From contig NZ_CAXUQC020000001.1 in assembly GCF_964253025.1 (NCBI RefSeq), forward strand, positions 558,001 through 622,000: 64,000 nt of DNA, in the 5' to 3' direction. This stretch comes from Rhizobacter sp964253025. Its GTDB lineage: Bacteria; Pseudomonadota; Gammaproteobacteria; Burkholderiales; Burkholderiaceae_C. The notes under the pieces were generated by a model. It ran no database searches, was not told the DNA's origin, and saw nothing but the letters and a program-made list of their open reading frames with translations. Position 1 is the first letter of the stretch; each line of letters opens with the position of its first letter. Shown here in pieces: positions 24,766 through 33,728 of this stretch. Both the position numbers and the translations under genes were made by a program.

Positions 24766-26852
24766 ACGCACTGATCGCGAAACTGCAGGCCCTGCTCGGG
24801 CCCCACGCCACGGCCATCAAGGCGCTGCTGGCGCCCATCTTCATCATCCTGCTGCTGGCGATGATGGTGCTGCCGCTGCCGGCCTTCGCCCTCGACCTGC
24901 TCTTCACCTTCAACATCGCCATCGCGTTGATGGTCATGATGGTGGCGGCGTACATGGTCCGCCCGCTTGATTTCTCCGCCTTCCCGATGGTGATCCTGTT
25001 GACGACGCTGCTGCGCCTGTCGCTCAACATCGCCTCGACCCGCGTGGTGCTGCTCGAAGGCCACACCGGCACGGGCGCGGCCGGCAAGGTGATCGAATCC
25101 TTCGGCCATTTCCTGATCGGCGGCAACTTCGCCGTCGGCCTGATCGTCTTCGCCATCCTCGTGGTCATCAACTTCGTGGTGGTGACCAAGGGCGCCGAGC
25201 GAATCGCCGAAGTCGGCGCGCGCTTCACGCTGGACGCCATGCCCGGCAAGCAGATGGCGATCGACGCCGACCTGAACGCCGGCCTGATCGACGAGCGCGA
25301 GGCCAAGCGCCGCCGCGCCGAGGTGGGTGACGAGGCCGAGTTCTTCGGCTCCATGGACGGTGCCAGCAAGTTCGTGCGCGGCGACGCCATGGCCGGCCTG
25401 CTGATCCTCTTCATCAACATCATCGGCGGCTTCATCATCGGCGTGGTGCAGCACGACCTGTCGGCCGCCCAGGCCGCCAACAGCTACATCCTGCTGGCCA
25501 TCGGCGATGCGCTCGTGGCCCAGGTCCCGGCGCTGCTGATCTCCGTGGCCGCCGCGCTCGTGGTGTCCCGCGTCGGCAAGGACGAGGACGTCGGCACCCA
25601 GATTTCCGCCCAGGTGTTCAACTCCCCGCGGGTGCTGGGCATCACCGCTGGCGTGATCGGCCTGCTGGGCGTCATCCCGGGCATGCCCCATGTCGTCTTC
25701 CTGGCGATTGCCGGCGGCCTGGGCTACGGTGCCTGGTGGATGAAGGAACGCAACAAGCGCCGTGCGGCCGAGCCGCCGCCGCGGGCCTCGCAGCCGTCGG
25801 CCGAACCGAATGCCGAAGCGAGCTGGGACGACCTGCTGCCGGTGGACACCCTGGGCCTGGAGGTCGGCTACCGGCTGATCGCCCTCGTCGACAAGGCCCG
25901 CCAGGGCGACCTGCTGCAGCGCATCAAGGGCGTGCGCCGCAAGTTCGCCCAGGACGTCGGCTTCCTGCCGCCGCCCGTGCACATCCGCGACAACCTGGAG
26001 CTCAAGCCCAGCATGTACCGCCTGACCCTGCGTGGCGCGGTCGTGGGCGAGGGCGAGGCCTTCCCGGGCATGCTGCTGGCCATCAACCCGGGCGGTGCCA
26101 CCACCAACCTGATCGGTACCAAGACCACCGACCCGGCATTCGGCTTGCCCGCCGTCTGGATCGAGGAGCGCCAGCGCGAATCAGCCCAAATGAACGGATT
26201 TACGGTTGTTGATTGCTCGACCGTCGTGGCCACGCATCTTTCACACTTGATGCAAGTGAACGCGGCCCGCCTCCTGGGACGCGTCGAGACCCAGCAACTG
26301 GTTGAGCACGTGACGAAGTTGGCACCCAAGATGATCGAAGACGTGGTTCCGAAGATGGTCGCCATTCCGGCCCTGCAGAAGGTTCTGCAGCTACTGCTGG
26401 AAGAGGGCGTGCACATCCGCGACATGCGCTCCATCATCGAATGCCTGGCCGAGCACGCCTCGGTGGTGAGCGACCCGGCCGAACTGGCCCGCCGCATCCG
26501 CATCTCGCTGGCCCCGTCCATCGTCCAGCAGATCTACGGCCCGGTGCAGGAGCTCGACGTCATCGCCCTCGAGCCCGAGCTCGAGCGCATCGTCACCCAG
26601 GCCCTCAATTCGCCACACGGCGCCGCCCTCGACCCCGGGGTGGCCGATACCCTGGCTCGCAGCGCCGCCGAGTCCGCCAAGCGCCAGGAAGATTTGGGCC
26701 ACCCGGCCTGCCTGCTGGTGCCCGACCTGATCCGAGCGCCGATGGCCCGCCTGCTCAAGCGCGCCGCCCCCCGCCTGCGGGTGCTCGGCCACAGCGAGAT
26801 TCCCGAGACGCATTCGATCCGCATCGGCTCGATCATCGGAGGCACCTCATGA
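24762..26852 (+). CDS. flhA: Flagellar type III export gate protein FlhA
   Basis: 696 residues (Salmonella 692). N-terminal half with about eight membrane helices and the FHIPEP signature region (RIAEVGARFTLDAMPGKQMAIDADL in outline, with DEREAKRRRAEV), a linker rich in Pro/Ala around residue 345, then the cytosolic ring-forming domain that docks chaperone-substrate pairs. It overlaps flhB upstream and a 29-codon ORF downstream, each by ATGA. A local patch of AT-richer codons covers about 26185-26280 within the cytosolic domain. Confidence 0.97.
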   Translation: MNALIAKLQALLGPHATAIKALLAPIFIILLLAMMVLPLPAFALDLLFTFNIAIALMVMMVAAYMVRPLDFSAFPMVILLTTLLRLSLNIASTRVVLLEGHTGTGAAGKVIESFGHFLIGGNFAVGLIVFAILVVINFVVVTKGAERIAEVGARFTLDAMPGKQMAIDADLNAGLIDEREAKRRRAEVGDEAEFFGSMDGASKFVRGDAMAGLLILFINIIGGFIIGVVQHDLSAAQAANSYILLAIGDALVAQVPALLISVAAALVVSRVGKDEDVGTQISAQVFNSPRVLGITAGVIGLLGVIPGMPHVVFLAIAGGLGYGAWWMKERNKRRAAEPPPRASQPSAEPNAEASWDDLLPVDTLGLEVGYRLIALVDKARQGDLLQRIKGVRRKFAQDVGFLPPPVHIRDNLELKPSMYRLTLRGAVVGEGEAFPGMLLAINPGGATTNLIGTKTTDPAFGLPAVWIEERQRESAQMNGFTVVDCSTVVATHLSHLMQVNAARLLGRVETQQLVEHVTKLAPKMIEDVVPKMVAIPALQKVLQLLLEEGVHIRDMRSIIECLAEHASVVSDPAELARRIRISLAPSIVQQIYGPVQELDVIALEPELERIVTQALNSPHGAALDPGVADTLARSAAESAKRQEDLGHPACLLVPDLIRAPMARLLKRAAPRLRVLGHSEIPETHSIRIGSIIGGTS

Positions 26853-26938
26853 CACCGGCTTCCGCTGAGTTCCCGTCCGGTCCGGCTGACCGCGCTGCAT
26901 CCCTTTCGAAGTTTTCCCGCCTTGGAGGCAACACATGA
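26849..26938 (+). CDS. 29-codon ORF coupled between flhA and flhF
   Basis: Starts MTPASAEFPSGP and ends SRLGGNT. Its ATG overlaps the flhA stop (ATGA) and its stop overlaps the flhF ATG (ATGA), so ribosomes leaving flhA could reach flhF through it. It also contains the GGAGG that serves as flhF Shine-Dalgarno. No domain or membrane segment; it may act only as a coupling device and the peptide may be meaningless. Confidence 0.35.
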   Translation: MTPASAEFPSGPADRAASLSKFSRLGGNT

Positions 26939-28554
26939 ACGTCAAACGTTTTACCGCGCGGACCTCGCGCGACGCCCTGACCCTGGTGCGCCAGGCGTTT
27001 GGCGATGACGCCGTCGTGCTGTCCACCAAGCCCTGCGCCGAAGGCATCGAGGTGCTGGCCATGGGGCCGGAAGGCATCCAGCAGATCGAGCGCATGTCAG
27101 CATCCATCCCGGCCGCCCAGCCTGCTGCACGCCCCGCGGCGGCCCGTCCGGCGGCCAAGCCCGCCGCCCGTCCGGCCGCCCAGCCGGCGCCGGCCCAGGA
27201 CGAGGTCAGCGACGACGTGGCCCGCCTGTCGATGAGCACGCTGTCCTTCCAGGACTATGTGCGCGAGCGCATGCTCAAGCGCCGCCAGGCCGCCCTGCGT
27301 GCCGAGCAGCGCGCCCAGGAACCCACCTTCCACGCCGAGCCCGAGCAGTTGCCCGTGGCCCTCGAGCAGCGCCTGGCGGCTCGCCAGTCCGCCCCGGTCA
27401 TGCCCGCGGCGTCCCGTCCGGCCATGCCGGTGGAAGCGGCACCCCCCGCCCCGGTCGCTCCGGTCGCCCGCCCGCAGGCCGCGCGCCACGAACTGCCCGG
27501 CATGCGCGACATGCTGGCCGAGCCGGTCGCCCCGGTGGCCGCGATGGCCCAGCCGGTGCCGTCGCTGGCGGACGCCGGCCTGAACGCCTCCATGGCCACC
27601 AGCCGCCGCGAGCAGCAGGACATGATGAACGAGCTGCGCTCGATGAAGGGCCTGATCGAAGACCGCTTCGGCGCCCTGGCCTTCATGGAAAAGCTGCAGC
27701 GCAATCCGGCGCAGGCCCACCTGATCCAGAAGCTGCTCGACTGCGGCTTCTCGCCCGCCCTCATCCGCAAGCTCACCGAAAGCCTGCCGAGCGACGTCAC
27801 CGACGAGTCCGCCTGGGCCGCCAACGTGCTCGAGCGCAACCTGCTCACCGGCGAGGCCGAGCCGGCCCTGGAAGACCAGGGCGGCGTCTACGCCATGATC
27901 GGCTCCACCGGCGTGGGCAAGACGACGAGCACCGCCAAGATCGCCGCCGCATTCGCCACCAAGTACGGCGCCGCCAACCTGGGCCTCATCACGCTGGACG
28001 CCTACCGGGTGGCCGCTCATGAACAGCTGCGTGCCTATGGCCGCATCCTCGGCGTGCCGGTGCACACCGCCCACGACCGCGCTTCCCTCGAGGACCTGCT
28101 CGAGCTGCTGTCGTCCAAGAAGATGGTGCTGATCGACACCGCCGGCATGGCCCAGCGCGACAGCCGCACCCGCGAGCTGCTCGACATGCTCAGCCACCGC
28201 TCCATCCAGAAGCTGCTGGTGGTGAACGCCTCCGCCCAGGGCGAGACCATCGAGGACGTGATGCTGGCCTACCAGGCGTCGGCCTGCAAGGGCATCGTGC
28301 TGTCGAAGATGGACGAGGCGGTGAAGCTGGCCCCGGCCCTCGACGCCGTGATCCGCCACAAGCTGAAGGTGGTCGGCGTGGCCAACGGCCAGCGCGTGCC
28401 CGAAGACTGGCACCGGCTGTCGTCGCATGCGCTGGTGCACCGTGCGCTGCGGGCCAACGTGAACCCGGCCTACCGCATCGACGCCGATGACGTGAGCCTC
28501 ATCTTCACGGCTCGACAGCAAGCCCAGCGCCCCCGCCCGACGCTGCACGCCTGA
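26935..28554 (+). CDS. flhF: SRP-type GTPase FlhF, flagellar placement
   Basis: 539 residues. Determines the site and number of polar flagella with FlhG. N-terminal B domain MNVKRFTARTSRDALTLVR, a long Ala/Pro-rich linker (about residues 60-215, repeated PAA/RPAAxP units), N domain, then the G domain: Walker A IGSTGVGKTTSTAKIAA (about 321-337), LITLDAYRVAAHEQL, LIDTAGMAQRD and a TKMDE-equivalent LSKMDEAVK. Its presence implies polar or subpolar flagella. The linker is longer than in many homologues. Confidence 0.95.
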   Translation: MNVKRFTARTSRDALTLVRQAFGDDAVVLSTKPCAEGIEVLAMGPEGIQQIERMSASIPAAQPAARPAAARPAAKPAARPAAQPAPAQDEVSDDVARLSMSTLSFQDYVRERMLKRRQAALRAEQRAQEPTFHAEPEQLPVALEQRLAARQSAPVMPAASRPAMPVEAAPPAPVAPVARPQAARHELPGMRDMLAEPVAPVAAMAQPVPSLADAGLNASMATSRREQQDMMNELRSMKGLIEDRFGALAFMEKLQRNPAQAHLIQKLLDCGFSPALIRKLTESLPSDVTDESAWAANVLERNLLTGEAEPALEDQGGVYAMIGSTGVGKTTSTAKIAAAFATKYGAANLGLITLDAYRVAAHEQLRAYGRILGVPVHTAHDRASLEDLLELLSSKKMVLIDTAGMAQRDSRTRELLDMLSHRSIQKLLVVNASAQGETIEDVMLAYQASACKGIVLSKMDEAVKLAPALDAVIRHKLKVVGVANGQRVPEDWHRLSSHALVHRALRANVNPAYRIDADDVSLIFTARQQAQRPRPTLHA

Positions 28555-28600
28555 GCCCGACGCCACCTTCACACCACACGAACCGACGAACGCCGCCGCC

Positions 28601-29386
28601 ATGCACGACGACTACCACGATTCGCAGTATCCCCAGGACCAGGCACACGGGCTGCGCCAGCTGTTCGCCCATGCCCGCGTGCGCATGGTGCCGGTCGTCG
28701 CCAACCCGCACATGGCCTTCGGCGGTGTGATGCTCGAGCGGCTGTGCACCGCCTTCGCGGAGCAGGGCGCCCAGGTGATGGTGGTCGATGCCTCGGACCG
28801 CGCCCCCAGTCCGGACGAACTCTCGGTGATGGACCTGGGCGAATGCATCGAGACGCTGTCACCCCAGGTGTCGTACATGGCTGCCCGCGGCCTGCCCCTG
28901 CGCTACGTGGACGCCACCGGGTCCACCGCCGCCTTCCTTCAAGCGGTGGCGGATGCCGCGCCGCACGTGGACGTGATGCTGGTGCATGCGACCGAGTCGG
29001 ACCTCTGCCGCCTCTTCATGCGCAGCGAGGCGCGTCCCCTGCTGCTCGCCGACGACCGGCCGGCCAGCGTGACCCATGCCTATGCCGCCATGAAGCTGCT
29101 GACGCAGCGCGCCCACCTGATGGTGCACGACCTGCTGCTGTGTGCGGCCCCCACGTCCCCTCGCGTGGAGCGCATTGCCGCGCAGGTCGCCAGCTGCGCC
29201 GACAGCTTCCTCGGTGCCGTGCTGCGCGACTGGTTGCACGTCGACCCCGCCTCGGACGCCCGCGAAGCGCCCACGCCCGCACTGCGCCGCTGGGCGCGTG
29301 AAGTCCTGTCGCCGGTCGCGATGCCCCATGCCGGCCTGGCGATGGCCGGCCGCCGCGGCGCCTCGTCGCAGCATGTTTTGAATTGA
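28601..29386 (+). CDS. flhG: FlhG/FleN-like protein lacking ATPase motifs
   Basis: 261 residues in the flhG position between flhF and fliA. The deviant Walker A of MinD/FlhG ATPases (GKGGVGKT) is absent; the corresponding strand reads MVPVVANPHMAFGGVMLERL. Still recognisable are AQVMVVDAS after the first helix, LMLVHATESDL-type strand (VMLVHATESDL), ASVTHAYAAMKLL (FleN SVTDAYALIK block) and the SPRVERIAAQV / FLGAVLRDWLHVDP end. So it is probably a FlhG relative that no longer hydrolyses ATP. Assignment rests on synteny and these remnants. Confidence 0.65.
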   Translation: MHDDYHDSQYPQDQAHGLRQLFAHARVRMVPVVANPHMAFGGVMLERLCTAFAEQGAQVMVVDASDRAPSPDELSVMDLGECIETLSPQVSYMAARGLPLRYVDATGSTAAFLQAVADAAPHVDVMLVHATESDLCRLFMRSEARPLLLADDRPASVTHAYAAMKLLTQRAHLMVHDLLLCAAPTSPRVERIAAQVASCADSFLGAVLRDWLHVDPASDAREAPTPALRRWAREVLSPVAMPHAGLAMAGRRGASSQHVLN

Positions 29387-29401
29387 CCTCTCGGAGCCAC
29401 C

Positions 29402-30115
29402 ATGTACACCGCCAAAGGCCAACTTGATGTCAATACGATGCTCAAGCAGTACAGCCCGCTCGTGCGCCGGCTGGCCCACCAGATGATTGCCAAGCTGCCG
29501 GCGAACGTCGAGCTCGACGACCTGATCCAGGTCGGCATGATCGGCCTCACCGATGCACTCAGCCGCTTCGACGCCCAGCAGGGCGTGCAGTTCGAGACCT
29601 TCGCCACCCAGCGCATCCGGGGCGCCATGCTCGATGAACTGCGGGGCAACGACTACCTGTCGCGCGGCATCCGCAAGCAGCAGCGCAGCATCGAGACCGC
29701 CGTCCACAAGCTCGAGCAGAAGCTCGGGCGCGCACCGGCCGAAAGCGAGATCGCCCGCGAGATGGGCGTGACGCTCGTTGAGTACCAGGAACTGCTCGGC
29801 AAGGTGCGCGGCACCCAGCTGGTGTACCTGGAAGACATGAGTGGTGACGAGGGCGACAACGACTTCCTCGACCGCCACGTGGCCGACGACGGCGGCAACC
29901 CGCTCGCCCAGCTGCAGGACCATCGCATGCGCGAAGCGCTGGTCGAGGGCATCAAGACGCTGCCCGAGCGCGAGCAGTACGTGATGAGCATGTACTACGA
30001 GCACGACATGAACCTGAAGGAAATCGCCGCCGTGCTCAAGGTCACCGAGTCGCGCGTCTGCCAACTGCACAGCCAGTCCATCGCCCGCCTGCGAGTCAAG
30101 CTGCGCGAGTGGTGA
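29402..30115 (+). CDS. fliA: Flagellar sigma factor sigma-28 FliA
   Basis: 237 residues. Sigma-2 region VRRLAHQMIAKLPANVELDDLIQVGMIGL in outline, FETFATQRIRGAMLDELR, sigma-3 SRGIRKQQRSIETAVHKLEQKLGR in outline and sigma-4 LPEREQYVMSMYYEHDMNLKEIA then VTESRVCQLHSQSIARL. It directs class 3 flagellar/chemotaxis promoters and is held by FlgM (not in this window). GGAG lies before the ATG. The last flagellar regulator in the flhBAF operon. Confidence 0.96.
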   Translation: MYTAKGQLDVNTMLKQYSPLVRRLAHQMIAKLPANVELDDLIQVGMIGLTDALSRFDAQQGVQFETFATQRIRGAMLDELRGNDYLSRGIRKQQRSIETAVHKLEQKLGRAPAESEIAREMGVTLVEYQELLGKVRGTQLVYLEDMSGDEGDNDFLDRHVADDGGNPLAQLQDHRMREALVEGIKTLPEREQYVMSMYYEHDMNLKEIAAVLKVTESRVCQLHSQSIARLRVKLREW

Positions 30116-30143
30116 GCTGAAGCCCGCCTGATCGGAGCGCACC

Positions 30144-31496
30144 ATGTTCCAGCTGTTCAAGAAGTCGCCCACCCACATCCCGCCGACCCTGGCCGCGCTC
30201 ACCGAGCCCGCGGGGGAGCCTGACCTGAAGGGCGCAGTGCGGTCCATCAGCCAGCAGGCCTCCACGATGGGCCGCGACGCCGCCGAGGTGCGGGGCCAGA
30301 TCGACGACGTCATCAAGGTGTCCGCCCGCCAGGCACAGGCGGTTGCTGCGCTTGCGGGCCAGCTCCAGGACATCACGCGTGCACAGCACGACATCCGGGG
30401 CGTGGCCACCGGCAGCCTCGACGCCGTCGGCCGTGCCCGGCAGGCGGTGGCAGCGGTGGGAGACGAAGTGGCCGGCATCGTGGATTCCCTTCGCGACGTG
30501 GCCGGTGCCGCCAGCGAGATCACCCAGATCGCCCTGCAGACGCGGCTGGTCGCCTTCAACGCCTCGGTGGAAGCCAAGCGGGCCGGCGAGGCCGGACGCG
30601 GCTTCGGCGTGGTCGCCGACGCGGTCAAGGATCTGGCGTCGAAGGTCGAGCAGTCGTCCAAGGCCATCATGAGCACGGTCGGCCAGCTCGACGCCCGCAT
30701 CGCCGCGCTGTCGCGCGAGATCCAGGTGAAGGAAGGCCAGGCCGAGCAGGGCGCCTTCCACACCGCGCTGCGCGACGTCGAGGGCGGCGTGTCGAGCATC
30801 AACGCAGCCGCGGACCGCAGCCGCGAGATCTGCGGCGGCCTGAACGGCCAGATGGCGGAGATCGAAACCGAGATGAACCGATCGAGCCATGCGCTCGATG
30901 CGGCGATGACGCGCAGCGAGGCCTTCCTCAAGGTATCCGAGCACCTCATCGAGCTCGTCGCCCAGTGCGGACTGCAGACCGAGGACACTCCGTTCATCGA
31001 GGCCGCCAAGGCCGCTGCCGCCGGCATCGGCGAACGCCTGGAGGAGGCGGTGCGGAGCAACGCCATCTCGATGGCCGATCTCTTCGACGAGGATTACCGG
31101 CCCCTCCCGAACACCAATCCGGCCCAGCACACCACGCGTTTCGTGACGCTGGCCGACCGCCTGTTCCCCGAGCTGCAGGAGCAGGTCCTGGCGGCGCATC
31201 CGAAGGCCGTGTTCTGCATCGCCGTCGACCGCAACGGCTACGTGCCGACGCATAACCAGCGCTATTGCCAGCCGCAGCGCGGTGACCTGGCCTGGGACAC
31301 GGCCAACAGCCGCTATCGCCGCATCTTCAACGACCGCACCGGCCTGGCTTCGGCGCGCAACCAGCGTCCCTTCCTGTTGCAGACCTACCGGCGCGACATG
31401 GGCGGCGGCCGGTTCGTGCTGCTCAAGGAAGCCGCCGCTCCGATCGTCGTGAACGGCCGCCACTGGGGCGGCATGCGGCTCGCCTTCAACTTCTGA
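30144..31496 (+). CDS. Soluble methyl-accepting chemotaxis protein with C-terminal sensor
   Basis: 450 residues without membrane segments. The coiled-coil signalling domain comes first (residues about 25-245); its tip reads EITQIALQTRLVAFNASVEAKRAGEAGRG in outline, a variant of the usual QTNLLALNAAIEAARAGE. A C-terminal globular region (about 310-450: AISMADLFDEDYRP, KAVFCIAVDRNGYVPTHN, RIFNDRTGLA, LLQTYRRDMGGGRFVLLKEAAAPI) has the strand order of a Cache/PAS-like ligand domain. Classic receptors have the sensor first. It lies 28 bp after fliA and is probably cotranscribed. The ligand is unknown. Confidence 0.82.
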   Translation: MFQLFKKSPTHIPPTLAALTEPAGEPDLKGAVRSISQQASTMGRDAAEVRGQIDDVIKVSARQAQAVAALAGQLQDITRAQHDIRGVATGSLDAVGRARQAVAAVGDEVAGIVDSLRDVAGAASEITQIALQTRLVAFNASVEAKRAGEAGRGFGVVADAVKDLASKVEQSSKAIMSTVGQLDARIAALSREIQVKEGQAEQGAFHTALRDVEGGVSSINAAADRSREICGGLNGQMAEIETEMNRSSHALDAAMTRSEAFLKVSEHLIELVAQCGLQTEDTPFIEAAKAAAAGIGERLEEAVRSNAISMADLFDEDYRPLPNTNPAQHTTRFVTLADRLFPELQEQVLAAHPKAVFCIAVDRNGYVPTHNQRYCQPQRGDLAWDTANSRYRRIFNDRTGLASARNQRPFLLQTYRRDMGGGRFVLLKEAAAPIVVNGRHWGGMRLAFNF

Positions 31497-31631
31497 ACCG
31501 ATTCTTCCCGACCGTGCGTGCATCGTCCCGCACCAACCGGTTCCACTGGTAACGAAACTGCATCGTTTCTGTCAGGCAGCAGCAAGCTACGCCTCCTCAG
31601 AATCGCGGCCCTTTTCATCCTGGGTTCGTCG

Positions 31632-32783
31632 ATGCGTTCTCGTTTCCTGCGCTGCCTCCGTGCCGCACTCGGTGCCTTCATCTCCCTCATGACCGCCGCA
31701 CCTGTCCTGGCCGTGGACGGCATCGTCGACAACACCATTCTTCTTGGCATGTCCTCGCCGCTGTCGGGCCCGACCGGCGCCTACGGACGCCAGATGAAGG
31801 AGGGCATCGAGGCCTGCTTCGAGCGCGTCAATGCCAATGGTGGCGTCGCCGGCCGTCGGCTCAAGCTGGTTGCCCTCGACGACGGTTATGAAGTCGACCC
31901 CGCGGTCGCCAACGCGAGGCGCCTGATCGAGCAGGAGAAGGTCTTTGCCCTCATGGGGTTCTATGGCACGGCCTCGACCACCGCCGTGCTGCCCCTCGTG
32001 GAACGCGCCGCAGTGCCGCTCATCGGCACCATCACGGGCGCCGACTCGCTTCGAGATCCCGCCATTCGCCACATGTTCCACCTGCGTGCGAGCTACGGCA
32101 ACGAGACGGAAGCGATCGTGCGGGCGCTGCAGACCCTGGGCATGACGCGCATTGCCGTGCTCTACCAGGACGATGGTTTCGGAGAGGCGGGCTTGAAGGG
32201 CATGCGGGCCGCGCTCGCCAGCCGCAAGCTCGAACCGGTGGCCGCTGCTGTCGTGCCCCGCAACTCCGTCGAGGTGGCGGCGGCCGTCAGCACCATCGCG
32301 GCAGCCAAGCCGCAGGCCGTGGTCATGGTGTCGCTGTACCGACCCACCGCAGCCTTTGTGCAGCAGCTGCGCCGCGCCGGCCTGTCACCGTACTTCGTCG
32401 CGCTGTCGCCGGTGGGCACCGACCAGCTCATCGCCGAACTCGGGGTGGAGGCCGCACGCGGCGTGCAGGTGGCCCAGGTGATTCCCTACCCGTGGGGCGA
32501 CAAGTTCGCTATCGTGCGTGACTACAAGCGCGACCTCGCCGCGCATTCCCGCACGGCCGCGCTCTCCTACTACGGCCTGGAGGGCTACATCAACGCCCGG
32601 CTGGTGGTCGCCGCCCTGGAACGCGCCGGGGCCAACCCGACCCGCGAACGCCTCGAGGCCGCGTTGCGCGGCGCGCCCTTCGACCTCGGTGGCTTTCGCG
32701 TGGGCTTTGGTCCGCGCAGCAACGAAGGGTCGAGCTACGTCGAGATCAGCGTGATCGGCGCCAACGGGCGCATCCTCAACTGA
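31632..32783 (+). CDS. Periplasmic branched-chain-type ligand-binding protein
   Basis: 383 residues. Sec signal MRSRFLRCLRAALGAFISLM ending APVLA, then a type I periplasmic-binding fold (Peripla_BP_6): ILLGMSSPLSGPTGAYG, IEACFERVNANGGVAGR, ALMGFYGTASTTAVLPLVE, IAVLYQDDGFGEAGLKGM. No ABC permease or ATPase genes are nearby, so it may serve a distant transporter or a sensor. The last 8 bp overlap the convergent SDR gene. The downstream ATG was chosen because residues before it do not fit a signal peptide. Confidence 0.85.
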   Translation: MRSRFLRCLRAALGAFISLMTAAPVLAVDGIVDNTILLGMSSPLSGPTGAYGRQMKEGIEACFERVNANGGVAGRRLKLVALDDGYEVDPAVANARRLIEQEKVFALMGFYGTASTTAVLPLVERAAVPLIGTITGADSLRDPAIRHMFHLRASYGNETEAIVRALQTLGMTRIAVLYQDDGFGEAGLKGMRAALASRKLEPVAAAVVPRNSVEVAAAVSTIAAAKPQAVVMVSLYRPTAAFVQQLRRAGLSPYFVALSPVGTDQLIAELGVEAARGVQVAQVIPYPWGDKFAIVRDYKRDLAAHSRTAALSYYGLEGYINARLVVAALERAGANPTRERLEAALRGAPFDLGGFRVGFGPRSNEGSSYVEISVIGANGRILN

Positions 32784-33588
32784 CGGACCGCGGCGCCGTC
32801 GCCGGCCGCGCCTGGCGCTTCGCCATCCAGCGGTCGAAGCCGGCGGGCAGCCACCGCTGCCATCGCCAGAGCCAGCGGTGCATCGTGGGGAACGCGACGA
32901 CGCCGTCGCCCCGCGCCACGCCGGCGAGGATGCACTCGGCCGCCTCGGCCGCAGGCACCGCGCCGGCCGGTGGGCGGGCTTCGCCCTTGGCCCCGAGGAT
33001 GGGCACGCCCCAGATGCCGCTCACCACCGGGCCCGGGCAGGCCACGGTCACGCGCACACCGTCGTTCCGCAGTTCGTGGCGCAGCGTCTCCGACAGCCCG
33101 ACCACGGCGTACTTGGTCGTGTTGTAGAGGGCTTGGCCGGGGAAGGGGACGAGGCCGGAGATGGACGCGGTGTTGACGATGTGACCCGACCGCCGCGACA
33201 GCATGTGGGGCAGCACGGCGTGCACGCCGTGGATCACGCCCCAGAGGTTGATGTCGACGATGCGGTGCCAATGGTCCAGCGTGGCGGACCCGATGGGCAG
33301 CGACCCCCCGATGCCGGCGTTGTTGAAGAGGTAGTCGATGTGCCCCCAGTCGGCCACCACCCGATGCACCATGGCCTCGACGCTGGCCGCCTGCGTGACG
33401 TCGACGACATGCGCCTGGACCCGTTCGCCGAACCCCTCCAGCGATGCCAAGGCCTTGGCCAGCGCTGCCTTGTCGCAGTCGGCCAGCATCACGTGGGCGC
33501 CCTGGTCGAGCAGGCGCCGGGCCATGGCCAAGCCGATGCCGGAGGCTGCTCCGGTGATGATCACTCTTGCTTGCGCGTACGTTCGCAT
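32776..33588 (-). CDS. SDR family oxidoreductase
   Basis: 270 residues. TGAASGIG cofactor loop, ADCDK after the second strand (Asp suggests NAD), NNAG, NTASISG and YNTTKYA catalytic triad, PGPVVSGIWG. The C-terminus is Trp/Arg-rich (RWLWRWQRWLPAGFDRW), as in SDRs thought to contact membranes or lipids. The substrate is unknown. It overlaps the end of the binding-protein gene by 8 bp on the opposite strand. Confidence 0.85.
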   Translation of the reverse strand: MRTYAQARVIITGAASGIGLAMARRLLDQGAHVMLADCDKAALAKALASLEGFGERVQAHVVDVTQAASVEAMVHRVVADWGHIDYLFNNAGIGGSLPIGSATLDHWHRIVDINLWGVIHGVHAVLPHMLSRRSGHIVNTASISGLVPFPGQALYNTTKYAVVGLSETLRHELRNDGVRVTVACPGPVVSGIWGVPILGAKGEARPPAGAVPAAEAAECILAGVARGDGVVAFPTMHRWLWRWQRWLPAGFDRWMAKRQARPATAPRSVS

Positions 33589-33664
33589 CGTGCCTCGCGG
33601 GTTGGACAGGCGCCGGGCGGCATTGTCCTCGCCGCGAAATCGAAACGCCAGGGGAATACGGGCA

Positions 33665-33692
33665 TTGACAGCGCACTTTACCGATTCAGAAT
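33665..33692 (+). promoter_or_regulatory. Sigma-70 promoter of the amylase gene
   Basis: TTGACA (33665-33670), 16-bp spacer, CAGAAT (33687-33692). The best -35/-10 pair in the window. It puts the transcription start near 33699, which excludes the in-frame ATG at 33693 as the start. Confidence 0.6.
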
Positions 33693-33728
33693 GTGCGGGT
33701 TCGCCACTCGATGCCGTCGTGCCCTCCC

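Noticed and set aside
23611..26852. Virulence-type III secretion export genes
   Set aside because: FlhA/FlhB are followed by flhF and fliA and accompany the fli block, so they are flagellar.
27097..28602. A 501-codon minus-strand frame opposite flhF, and a 691-codon one at 47065-49140 opposite fliH/fliI
   Set aside because: Composition typical of antisense frames in GC-rich DNA; the plus-strand genes are certain.
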